NCBI GenBank assembly: GCA_945876095.1
Contig: CAMCMP010000004.1
Location: 109,790-173,789 of the forward strand
Direction: 5' to 3'
Source of the DNA: Chitinophaga pinensis
GTDB taxonomy: Bacteria > Bacteroidota > Bacteroidia > Chitinophagales > Chitinophagaceae
Length of the DNA: 64,000 nt
Positions 8,616-16,251 of the stretch are shown one piece after another; the stretch's first letter is position 1; each line of letters starts with the position of its first letter. A program made the position numbers and the translations under genes. The notes beneath the pieces were generated by a model that was given only the letters and a program-made list of their open reading frames with translations, was not told the DNA's origin and did not search any database.

Positions 8616-9395
8616 TTAGTGATTAGTTTTATTGGTTGGCGAACCAAAATATTTCAATTCTAAATCTTGGCCATCAAAAACACCGTAACTGTTGTAGTTG
8701 ATCCACTCTCCTAAATTAATATACCGACTCTTTTCATTAAGCGAAAAATCGATGGGCAAGTGTCGATGTCCAAAAATAAAATAATCGTAGGGCTCTTTCT
8801 TCAATACTTCTTTAGCGTAAACGATGAGCCATTCATTTTCTTCACCTAAAAAACGCTCTGGCTCACGAGTGGCGGCTATTCTGCTTTTTTTAGAAAAGTA
8901 ATTTGCGATTCCTAATCCAATTACAGGTGGGATTATTCTAAAAATTGATTGGCAAATTTTATTCCGAAATATTTTTTTCAAAAATTTGTAGCCCTCATCT
9001 CCAGGACCTAATCCATCTCCATGTCCAATCAAAAACTTTTTACCACTGAACTCAAAGCTAGTTGGCTCAAAGTATACGGGTATATTTAATTCAGATTGAA
9101 AATAGTTGCGCATCCACATATCGTGGTTGCCAACAAAAAAATGAATTGGAATTCCTGCGTCTGTTAGTTCAGCTAATTTCCCTAAAATTCTAATATATCC
9201 TTTTGGGACTACCGTTTTATATTCAAACCAAAAGTCAAATAAGTCACCTACAATAAATATTTCTTTAGCATCCTTTTTTATGCCGTCTAAAAACTGCACA
9301 ATTCTTTTCTCTCGCTCAAGACTGCTACTAGCATCAGGAGTACCTAAATGAAAATCTGAGAGGAAATAAATATTTTTTGGCGCTATTGTCGTCAT
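8616..9395 (-). CDS. lpxH: UDP-2,3-diacylglucosamine diphosphatase (LpxH-like metallophosphoesterase)
   Basis: The 259-residue calcineurin-like phosphoesterase carries metal-binding motifs in order: DFHLG, GDLFDFWFEY, GNHDMW, GHGDGLGPGDEGYK and FGHRHLP. The combination of GDLFDFWFEY with GHGDG and the terminal GHRH fits LpxH of lipid A synthesis, which cleaves UDP-2,3-diacylglucosamine to lipid X at the inner membrane. Bacteroidota have both LpxH and related members, so the exact substrate is inferred. ATG 9395 is the only sensible start. It is monocistronic or the last gene after lutC, 73 nt away. Confidence 0.85.
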   Translation of the reverse strand: MTTIAPKNIYFLSDFHLGTPDASSSLEREKRIVQFLDGIKKDAKEIFIVGDLFDFWFEYKTVVPKGYIRILGKLAELTDAGIPIHFFVGNHDMWMRNYFQSELNIPVYFEPTSFEFSGKKFLIGHGDGLGPGDEGYKFLKKIFRNKICQSIFRIIPPVIGLGIANYFSKKSRIAATREPERFLGEENEWLIVYAKEVLKKEPYDYFIFGHRHLPIDFSLNEKSRYINLGEWINYNSYGVFDGQDLELKYFGSPTNKTNH

Positions 9396-9468
9396 TTTTG
9401 GAAATGCATTTGTTTAAAGTAAAGCTATTAACCATCATTACTCGTTACAAGCAATAAAGATAACGAAA

Positions 9469-10098
9469 TCAACCTTTAGCATCTGTACTGTCTACCAAAA
9501 ACAAATACACTTCTTTAGGGCCATGTACTCCTGTTACCAATGTTTTTTCAATATCTGCAGTTCGACTAGGCCCACTGGCAAAAGTTATTAGAGACGGCAT
9601 ATTTACACCAAATTGATCTTTAAGTAATTGTAAAGAATCTTTAAGGTCGTATACTAATTGATTGGTATAAGCGATACAAATATGAATAGGAGCATATACA
9701 CTTACAGTGCGACCGCTTTGTTGTGCAGCACTCATCACAATGGTACCTGTTCTGGCCACAAGGTATTCGCAGCCGGTAATGGATGCATCGCAGCCAGCTA
9801 GATGAATGGTGTTGCTGAATGATTCATTCCAACGGCTTTCACAACAATATATTTTTGTCCATTCTTTTTTAGTAATGAGTTGTTGCAATTGCTGTAAGAG
9901 GTCGGCTTCATTTTCACAATAAGCAAATTTTCCTTGTAGTTGGGTAAACGCTTCTGCAAACAAAATCTCCAACTCATCTTTTGCAGGCTGGTATAAAGAT
10001 CCTACTCCTTCGCTTTGGGGAAATGGCAAAGGCACTGGATTACTCAGTGCCTGCCGTATTCTTCTTAATATGTTTTCTTTTGCCGCCGAAGTGCCCAT
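9469..10098 (-). CDS. lutC: LutC/YkgG-type LUD domain protein
   Basis: The 209-residue product contains a LUD domain spanning most of the chain, with GCEYLVARTGTIVMSAAQQSGR in its first half and TFASGPSRTADIEKTLVTGVHGP near the end, typical of LutC. In Bacillus, LutABC oxidises L-lactate to pyruvate. Here lutC is not beside lutA or lutB. It lies 7 nt after ftsH in the rsfS-ftsH-lutC run, while a lutB-like gene lies about 22 kb away at 32616. A direct role in lactate use is therefore an inference from the family, not from operon context. Confidence 0.85.
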   Translation of the reverse strand: MGTSAAKENILRRIRQALSNPVPLPFPQSEGVGSLYQPAKDELEILFAEAFTQLQGKFAYCENEADLLQQLQQLITKKEWTKIYCCESRWNESFSNTIHLAGCDASITGCEYLVARTGTIVMSAAQQSGRTVSVYAPIHICIAYTNQLVYDLKDSLQLLKDQFGVNMPSLITFASGPSRTADIEKTLVTGVHGPKEVYLFLVDSTDAKG

Positions 10099-10105
10099 GG
10101 CAATC

Positions 10106-12184
10106 TTATATTATTGGAGGATTTATAAGTTCTTCTGGTAACGAAGAATCTGGTTCTTCGAGTTTAGGTTCTTCTTTTGTTTCTTCAACTGCTGGAATAT
10201 CTAGCGCCTTTTTTTCTTCGAAAGCTCTTTTGCCAATTAAATTTTCTACATCACTTTTGAAGAGTACTTCTTTTTTAAGCAACTCTTTCGCCAATAACTC
10301 CACATCTCCTTTCTTTTCTGTAAGTAGATCCTTGGTTCTGATGTAAGCGTTCTCAATAAGCTTGCGCACTTCTTCATCAATCATTTTTCCTGTCTCTTCG
10401 CTAAATGGTTTGGTAAAAACATTTTCTTGATTAGGATCGTAGTAACTAATATTACCGATTTTATCATTCATGCCATATACCGTAATCATGCTGTAGGCAA
10501 TTTTGGTGATTTGTTGCAAATCATTGCTAGCGCCTGTACTAATTTTTCCAAAGAAAATATCTTCACTTGCTCTTCCGCCAAGGGTCATACAAATTTGATC
10601 CATCAGTTGATCTGTATTATATAGGTATTGTTCTTTAGGTGTGTATTGTGCATACCCAAGTGCTGCGGTACCTCTAGGCACTACCGTTACTTTCAATAAT
10701 GGATACGCATGCTCAAGATACCATCCACAAATAGCATGTCCTGCTTCGTGATAAGCAATGATTTCTTTTTCTTCAGGAGATATGATTTTATTTTTTTTCT
10801 CCAACCCTCCGATTACCCTGTCAATTGCATCCTGAAAATCACTCATATCAACAGAGTCCTTATTTTTACGTGCTGCAATTAGCGCAGCTTCATTACAAAC
10901 ATTGGCAATATCGGCACCTGCGAAACCTGGAGTTTGCTCAGCTAATTTAAATATATCAAGGGTAGTCGAAATTTTTATTGGTCCTAAATGAACTTTAAAT
11001 ATTGCTTCTCTTCCTGCTAAATCAGGACGGTCAATAGTAATCTGCCTATCAAATCTACCCGGACGAAGTAATGCGGCATCTAGAACATCTGGTCGGTTGG
11101 TAGCAGCTAAAATAATGATACCAAGATCAGTTCCAAATCCATCCATTTCTACCAATAATTGGTTCAAGGTATTTTCTCTTTCATCATTGCTCATCATCAT
11201 ATTCTTTCCTCTTGCTCTTCCAATGGCATCTATTTCATCAATGAAAATAATACAAGGTGCTTTTTCTCTTGCTTGTTTAAAAAGATCTCTAACTCGACTT
11301 GCTCCAACCCCTACAAACATTTCAACAAAATCACTACCACTTAAGCTGAAAAATGGAACTTGCGCTTCACCTGCAACGGCTTTGGCTAATAAAGTTTTAC
11401 CGGTACCTGGAGGGCCAATTAACAATGCTCCTTTGGGTATTTTACCACCCAAAGCGGTATATTTTTTGGGATTTTTTAAAAAGTCAACAATCTCCATCAC
11501 CTCTACCTTTGCTTCATCTAGTCCAGCTACATCGCCAAAATTAATATTTACTCTGGATGCCTTGTCGAAAAGAGTGGCTTTTGATTTGCCAATATTAAAA
11601 ATACCACCTGGTCCTCCGCTACCACCACCTGGTCCACCTACCTTACGCATCATCATTACAAATAATAATCCGATCAATAAAATGGGAAGTAGCGTAGAAA
11701 TTATTTGACCAAATAATTCTCCTTCATCTGTGGGAGAATCTGGTATCTGAATAATTACTGGGTTTTTGGTATAAAAATCCTGCATTTGAGCTGCAAATGT
11801 TTTATCATCTACTATACTGAAATACAGTTGTGGAGCGGGCATTTTGATTGCATTGTCAAATTGCTTACCAAAAATTTCCTTGTAAAATGGTTTGTTTTGC
11901 AAACTATCCTTTTTGATGAATATTCGAACAATTTTCTTGTTGCGGATAGTCGTAATTTTTTCAACATCCCCCTGCTTAACGAGTTCAGTAAATTTCACCT
12001 GATTGGTCTCAACTCCAGTCCCAGTGGCGGTTCTTAAAAAGTTATAACCTATTATTGCGGCAAAAACAATTCCATATATCCAGTAGATATTAAATCGATT
12101 TTTGTTTTTTGACTGGTTGTCATCTCCTGCAGATGGGGTATTACCCGATTTTTTGTTGGCTGCTGTTTTTTTATCTTCTGACAT
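10106..12184 (-). CDS. ftsH: ATP-dependent zinc metalloprotease FtsH
   Basis: The 692-residue protease extracts and degrades membrane and regulatory proteins. The order is as expected: a hydrophilic N-terminal tail, TM1 around residues 33-50, a periplasmic FtsH_ext domain, TM2 around 160-180, and an AAA module with Walker A GPPGTGKT near 257, Walker [12 protein letters not shown] and an SRH arginine region RPGRFDRQI. The M41 protease follows with HEAGH near 477. The C-terminal tail is acidic and proline-rich ([19 protein letters not shown]), which is common in this phylum. It is downstream of rsfS (50-nt gap) and upstream of lutC (7-nt gap). Confidence 0.98.
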   Translation of the reverse strand: MSEDKKTAANKKSGNTPSAGDDNQSKNKNRFNIYWIYGIVFAAIIGYNFLRTATGTGVETNQVKFTELVKQGDVEKITTIRNKKIVRIFIKKDSLQNKPFYKEIFGKQFDNAIKMPAPQLYFSIVDDKTFAAQMQDFYTKNPVIIQIPDSPTDEGELFGQIISTLLPILLIGLLFVMMMRKVGGPGGGSGGPGGIFNIGKSKATLFDKASRVNINFGDVAGLDEAKVEVMEIVDFLKNPKKYTALGGKIPKGALLIGPPGTGKTLLAKAVAGEAQVPFFSLSGSDFVEMFVGVGASRVRDLFKQAREKAPCIIFIDEIDAIGRARGKNMMMSNDERENTLNQLLVEMDGFGTDLGIIILAATNRPDVLDAALLRPGRFDRQITIDRPDLAGREAIFKVHLGPIKISTTLDIFKLAEQTPGFAGADIANVCNEAALIAARKNKDSVDMSDFQDAIDRVIGGLEKKNKIISPEEKEIIAYHEAGHAICGWYLEHAYPLLKVTVVPRGTAALGYAQYTPKEQYLYNTDQLMDQICMTLGGRASEDIFFGKISTGASNDLQQITKIAYSMITVYGMNDKIGNISYYDPNQENVFTKPFSEETGKMIDEEVRKLIENAYIRTKDLLTEKKGDVELLAKELLKKEVLFKSDVENLIGKRAFEEKKALDIPAVEETKEEPKLEEPDSSLPEELINPPII

Positions 12185-12234
12185 AGCTGCTTGCTTACAA
12201 TATTTATTGATGTTATGCTATTAGATAGCTTATA

Positions 12235-12633
12235 TTAATTGATTGAATCGTTGTGTTCTGCGGCTACTGCATCACTCCACATTTCTTCTAACCGGTAAAA
12301 TTTCCTTGGTTCGGGCAACATAATGTGAACTACCACATTTACAAAATCAATTAAAATCCATTGTTGCCCTTGACGACCCTCATGCTTATAGGCTGACTCT
12401 CCACATTTCTTTTTTACATCCTCTTCTATAAAATCAGCAATTGCTTTTAATTGATTGGGGTTACTAGCTTCACAAATGATGAAAAAATCAGATACGGCTT
12501 CAGATATTTTACGTAAATCAAGACTTATGATATTTTCTCCTTTTTTTTCCTTGATGGCTTCGATGATGGCCTTGAAAATTTTACTGTTTTTAGTTAGCTT
12601 TTTAATAGTACTTTTTGGACGATTGGCTAACAT
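12235..12633 (-). CDS. rsfS: Ribosomal silencing factor RsfS
   Basis: RsfS binds ribosomal protein uL14 and blocks subunit joining during starvation. The product contains the family core KKGENIISLDLRKISEAVSDFFIICEASN and the C-terminal HEGRQGQQWILIDFVNVVVHIM followed by FYRLEEMW. I start it at ATG 12633 (132 residues); a TTG five codons upstream would add MNNLK but has no clear support. It heads the rsfS-ftsH-lutC run. A TACTTTTG box about 120 nt upstream is the likely promoter. Confidence 0.93.
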   Translation of the reverse strand: MLANRPKSTIKKLTKNSKIFKAIIEAIKEKKGENIISLDLRKISEAVSDFFIICEASNPNQLKAIADFIEEDVKKKCGESAYKHEGRQGQQWILIDFVNVVVHIMLPEPRKFYRLEEMWSDAVAAEHNDSIN

Positions 12634-12752
12634 TTTGAGATTGTTCAAATTATATGCTGTTTTAATTTATTTTTCATAGACAGTCTTTTAGTCTTGCAGT
12701 TTACTATTAACTTTTGTTTTTTGGTATACAGTAGTTAGCTTGCAAATATGTT

Positions 12753-12760
12753 CAAAAGTA
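12753..12760 (-). promoter_or_regulatory. Candidate -7 box for the rsfS-ftsH-lutC operon (TACTTTTG)
   Basis: The minus strand reads TACTTTTG, an exact TAnnTTTG match in the divergent region between rsfS and birA. It would give a leader of about 115 nt. Confidence 0.35.
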
Positions 12761-12785
12761 CTATTTCTTTACCAATCGTTGCAAC

Positions 12786-13529
12786 ATGTCAAAAACCGGT
12801 TCTTCCTTTGTAATTTTAAAGCAGGTTGATAGTACCAACAACTATGCCATGGCAAAGGTTCATGCAGGAATGGCGAAACATGGAGATTCTTATTTCACAA
12901 CCGAGCAAACCGCTGGAAAAGGTCAGCGTGGAAAGCAATGGGACACCGCAAATGGCGTTAACATTGCCTTGAGCCTTGTCTTGGAGGTTAAATTGTTAAA
13001 TGCTTCACAACAATTTCAATTGTTGGTTTCGGTAGCATTAGGCTGTTACGATTTTTTTGCTCAATATGCTGGCCAAGAAACTAGTATTAAATGGCCCAAT
13101 GATATTTATTGGCGTGACAGAAAGGCAGTAGGGGTATTAATTGAAAATGTCTTTCAGGGTAGTAATTGGAACTTTGCTGTTGTCGGTATTGGAGTAAATA
13201 TCAATCAAACGAGTTTTGATCCCAGTTTAAAAAATCCGGTGTCTTTAAAGCAAATAACGGGCAAAACCCATGATCTTGAATTTTTAGCAGAAGAACTTAA
13301 AAAATCTGTACTAGACAGATATAATTCCATTAAAAAAGAAAATTTTGACTCGGCTTTAGCCGAGTATAATTCACATTTATTTGGCCGCAATAAAAAAGTT
13401 CATTTTAAAAGAGGGACTATTCATTTTGATACCACTATTCAGGGGGTATCTTCCTTCGGACAATTAATAACCTTGGATGCTCAGCAAGAGCAGCGATTCG
13501 ACTTTGGAGAAGTGGAGTGGGTGATATGA
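12786..13529 (+). CDS. birA: Biotin-[acetyl-CoA-carboxylase] ligase
   Basis: The 247-residue product activates biotin with ATP and attaches it to the carboxyl carrier protein. Visible catalytic elements are TEQTAGKGQRGKQWDT (the GRGRxGR-like biotinyl-AMP loop), SIKWPNDIYWRDRKAVGVLIE and VVGIGVNIN. It has only the ligase domain and a short C-terminal domain (FGRNKKVHFKRG to the end). There is no N-terminal helix-turn-helix, so it is a monofunctional BirA without repressor function. It is transcribed divergently from rsfS and converges on bcp across an inverted-repeat element. Confidence 0.94.
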   Translation: MSKTGSSFVILKQVDSTNNYAMAKVHAGMAKHGDSYFTTEQTAGKGQRGKQWDTANGVNIALSLVLEVKLLNASQQFQLLVSVALGCYDFFAQYAGQETSIKWPNDIYWRDRKAVGVLIENVFQGSNWNFAVVGIGVNINQTSFDPSLKNPVSLKQITGKTHDLEFLAEELKKSVLDRYNSIKKENFDSALAEYNSHLFGRNKKVHFKRGTIHFDTTIQGVSSFGQLITLDAQQEQRFDFGEVEWVI

Positions 13530-13536
13530 GGTGTGT

Positions 13537-13730
13537 GATTTTTTGAGGTCCGATATATATGTCTGATGTCTGATGTATGATTTCTGATATATGTCTGATG
13601 TCTGATTTATTTATTTATGACCGGGCTTTATTTGTTGAAAAAGTTAATAAACAACAGCCAAAGCTTCGAAAGAAGCAGGTATCCTCAAATTTAAAAAAAT
13701 CTGACATCAGACATCAGACATCAAAAAATC
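13537..13730. repeat. About 190-bp inverted-repeat element built from TCTGATG heptamers
   Basis: The outer ends GATTTTTTGA (13537-13546) and TCAAAAAATC (13721-13730) are perfect inverted copies. Just inside, repeats of GTCTGAT on the left (13559-13608) are mirrored on the right by ACATCAGACATCAGACATCA. The middle, roughly 13610-13690, is unrelated sequence containing a small GC-richer hairpin-like stretch (AAGCTTCGAAAGAAGC). The element fills the gap between the convergent stops of birA and bcp. It resembles a small non-autonomous mobile or REP-like element; no transposase is nearby. Confidence 0.7.
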
Positions 13731-13734
13731 GACC

Positions 13735-14196
13735 CTACTTCAAGGCTGCTAAAATCTCTTCTGTATGATTTTTTGTATCAGGCTTTTCGATAATCTGAAT
13801 GATTTTTCCAGCTTCATCAATTAAAAAAGTAGTTCGGGTAATGCCCATATAAGTTTTACCCATGAATTTTTTTTCTCCCCAAACACCATACTGCTCAACT
13901 ATTTTTTTGTCTTCATCTGCAATCAATGGAAACGGAAGCTCGTATTTAGTTTCAAATTTTTTATGTGTTTTTACAGCATCTGTACTTACTCCCACCACAG
14001 CAAATCCTTTTTTAAGTAGGGCAGAATAATTATCTCTGAGGTTGCAGGCTTGAGCAGTACATCCTGGAGTGTCATCTTTAGGATAAAAATAAAGGATGAT
14101 CTTTTTGCCTTTAAAATCTGCAATAGAAATTTTGTTTCCGTTTTGATCAAGGCCTTTAAAGATCGGCGCTTTTTTTCCAGTAGTTAGTGTGGTCAT
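13735..14196 (-). CDS. bcp: Thioredoxin-dependent peroxiredoxin, Bcp/PrxQ type
   Basis: The 153-residue peroxiredoxin reduces H2O2 and organic hydroperoxides. The peroxidatic cysteine sits in YPKDDTPGCTAQACNLRD. The second cysteine of the typical PrxQ CTxxxC pair is present five residues later (C-T-A-Q-A-C), so an atypical 2-Cys mechanism is likely. Other family marks are VGVSTDAVKTHKKFETKY, FPLIADEDKKI and RTTFLIDEAGKI. A heptamer repeat array lies 16-57 nt upstream of its ATG. The stop abuts the inverted-repeat element. Confidence 0.96.
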   Translation of the reverse strand: MTTLTTGKKAPIFKGLDQNGNKISIADFKGKKIILYFYPKDDTPGCTAQACNLRDNYSALLKKGFAVVGVSTDAVKTHKKFETKYELPFPLIADEDKKIVEQYGVWGEKKFMGKTYMGITRTTFLIDEAGKIIQIIEKPDTKNHTEEILAALK

Positions 14197-14211
14197 ATTA
14201 TTTTGTTGAAT

Positions 14212-14253
14212 GTTAATGGTGAATGTTCAATGGTGAATGGTCAATGGTCAATT
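14212..14253. repeat. Six tandem heptamers of type GTNAATG
   Basis: Consecutive heptamers read GTTAATG, GTGAATG, TTCAATG, GTGAATG, GTCAATG, GTCAATT. They occupy the short gap upstream of bcp. The same motif forms another six-copy array at 25780-25821, so this is a dispersed simple-repeat family rather than local slippage alone. Confidence 0.85.
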
Positions 14254-14284
14254 TGATTTATCTAATGCTTGAACCTCTTTTCTC

Positions 14285-16003
14285 TTATCTGGTAAAATGA
14301 TAGGTTCTTTCCGATTTGTTTCCTACGCAATCTGCTACACTTATTTTTAGCTCATGTTCACCAGGTGGACAGTGTTCATCTAGCCGATAAATAAATACAG
14401 CCCCTTTATCATTTGAAAATCTTATCCATTTGCCATCTAGCAAAGCAGTAAAATTTTCCAATTCTTCTGTATCATCTTTAATTACAAATGCAATGCGATT
14501 TTGTTTAATAATATTCATGCCTTCTTTAAATCCAACGGCGGTGATACTTGGCGGAATCGTATCTTCTATGAGCTGAAAATTACCAAACTCTCTAAAGCTC
14601 GCTCGGTACCAATCTTTTCCATATCCCGTCATTACATGAACCGCTTTTGAGTAATCATTTTTATTTCTCCAAAAGCGATGCATTACCATTTTGTTGGGAA
14701 AGCTTGATATGGGGTTTTTTATATTGATTGCAAAAATACTATGAATGGGAATGTCGCCGTTGTGAAGTTGATAAATTGGATTTCCCTGGGTAGGTATAAC
14801 TTCTTTGAAAGTGAAGCGGATAGAATCATACAAAGCATTTTCAGGCAGATAGAATTTTACTTGAGCGTTTTCAAAAACATTAATAAATCCTGGCCGGAAC
14901 TCTCTTTGTTGATTATCTGATTTTGCTGTCGCTTTTTTTTCTGTTTGTTTTACACCGTTGTACTGAACATTCAATTGCAAAATAGAAGTATTGCCATTGG
15001 CATCTTTTACTGCTATTTTAATAGGATGCACTAATCCATCTTCAATATTGACCACCCCATTTCCCAATTGATTATTATAAATACCGTTGGTATATCCAGG
15101 AAGGTAGCCAAGATGCTGAACATAAGAACCTCCCGCATTATGCAATTTATAATCAATATGCGCATTCAGAAACCTTGTTTCATCGTAGGTAATACTATCC
15201 ATCTGGAAGCCAGCTAATGGTTTTTCATTTTCGGAAAGTATCGCTTGATAGATGCCATTTTTATTAGTTGATCCTGAATAACGATCATAAGCAGTTATGG
15301 CAAAACTGACTTTATGAGTGGTTAAAACTACTAGTGAAGAGCTAGTAGTAAATACCCCATTTATTTTTTTTAAAGAATAAAATCTGGGTGTCTGTTCATG
15401 GGTACTGATAGTTCTATCGTAAACGGCTAGTCGCAAAATATCTGGCGCTATATCATCTGCTAATGGAAATCCAAATAAAAGGGGATTTAGTACTTTGTCC
15501 GTTTTAGTATCTCTTATTTCAAAGTGAACGTGAGGCCCCTGCGACCCCCCTGTATTGCCGCTAAATGCGATGAACTGCCCTTTTTTTACTGGAAACATTC
15601 CAACAGGTAGGTCTAAAGAAATATTCCATCTTTTTAGTTGATATTGTTTATTGGTAATGTATTGCTCTAATGTTGGGTAAAAATCATTGAGATGCGCATA
15701 AAGGGTGGTTAGGCCATTTGGGTGATTGATATATATGCATCTTCCAAATCCAAAAGGTTCAATTTTTACCTTGGCGATATAACCCTCTGAAGCAGCCATT
15801 ACAGACCTATTTTCTACTTGGTCTGATTTGCAATCTAGGCCCATATGATAATGATTAGGTCTTAATTCACCGAAGTTGGCTGCCAAAGCTATTTTGGCGT
15901 CTACCGGCCAACTAAAATATCCTTTTGGATAATTTTTTCCAGGAAATAACTGGGCATAAGAAACTAGGTTTATTAGTAAAAGGCCGAGTAGAGAAAACTT
16001 CAT
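14285..16003 (-). CDS. Secreted M23 family metallopeptidase, large form
   Basis: I start at ATG 16003 (about 572 residues). A TTG 11 codons upstream lies inside a TAAATTTG promoter box and would spoil the signal peptide, which is clear from the ATG (MKFSLLGLLLINLVSYAQ). The N-terminal third is an M23 domain with zinc ligands in NHYHMGLDCKS and HVHFEIRD, plus ANFGELRPNHYH and FSGNTGGSQGPHVH. The remainder is beta-rich with no recognised domain and includes Ig-like stretches near the C-terminus (PPGEHELKISVADCVGN). This architecture is common in Bacteroidota. The substrate is probably peptidoglycan, but this is inferred from the domain. Confidence 0.9.
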   Translation of the reverse strand: MKFSLLGLLLINLVSYAQLFPGKNYPKGYFSWPVDAKIALAANFGELRPNHYHMGLDCKSDQVENRSVMAASEGYIAKVKIEPFGFGRCIYINHPNGLTTLYAHLNDFYPTLEQYITNKQYQLKRWNISLDLPVGMFPVKKGQFIAFSGNTGGSQGPHVHFEIRDTKTDKVLNPLLFGFPLADDIAPDILRLAVYDRTISTHEQTPRFYSLKKINGVFTTSSSLVVLTTHKVSFAITAYDRYSGSTNKNGIYQAILSENEKPLAGFQMDSITYDETRFLNAHIDYKLHNAGGSYVQHLGYLPGYTNGIYNNQLGNGVVNIEDGLVHPIKIAVKDANGNTSILQLNVQYNGVKQTEKKATAKSDNQQREFRPGFINVFENAQVKFYLPENALYDSIRFTFKEVIPTQGNPIYQLHNGDIPIHSIFAINIKNPISSFPNKMVMHRFWRNKNDYSKAVHVMTGYGKDWYRASFREFGNFQLIEDTIPPSITAVGFKEGMNIIKQNRIAFVIKDDTEELENFTALLDGKWIRFSNDKGAVFIYRLDEHCPPGEHELKISVADCVGNKSERTYHFTR

Positions 16004-16033
16004 TCGTGATTTTTTGAGATAGCGTAATAAGGG

Positions 16034-16041
16034 CAAATTTA
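16034..16041 (-). promoter_or_regulatory. Candidate -7 box for the large M23 gene (TAAATTTG)
   Basis: The minus strand reads TAAATTTG, an exact TAnnTTTG match about 30 nt upstream of ATG 16003. It helps reject the longer reading of the M23 gene. Confidence 0.45.
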
Positions 16042-16216
16042 ATTCATAAATAATGCATTGAAAGGTGGGGAGTATTAAAAACAGGCTATCTGCATAAGTT
16101 ATTCTAGAATAACCCAGATTTCAAGATTTGCTAAGCTGAATAAGGGGGCTGGTTGATGTGCAAAAATTATTATGATTTGATTGGGTGCAACCTTCCTAAA
16201 ACTGCTCTTTTTTCTT

Positions 16217-16224
16217 TACTTTTG
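16217..16224 (+). promoter_or_regulatory. Candidate carB -7 box (TACTTTTG)
   Basis: TACTTTTG is an exact TAnnTTTG match 27 nt upstream of the preferred carB ATG at 16252. It lies inside the longer possible reading frame, which argues that the 33 extra N-terminal codons are not translated. Confidence 0.5.
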
Positions 16225-16251
16225 CACGCCACATTAGAAGCAAATTACAAT

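Noticed and set aside
13577..13768. Small plus-strand ORF inside the inverted-repeat element
   Set aside because: It is composed mostly of the repeat arms and extends into bcp in antisense; its composition is not protein-like.
16004..16036. Upstream TTG start of the large M23 gene
   Set aside because: It overlaps a TAAATTTG box, while ATG 16003 gives a clean signal peptide.
16153..16251. N-terminal extension of CarB from a TTG start
   Set aside because: Canonical CarB begins at MPIDKSIKSVLI (ATG 16252), and a TACTTTTG promoter box lies inside the extension.
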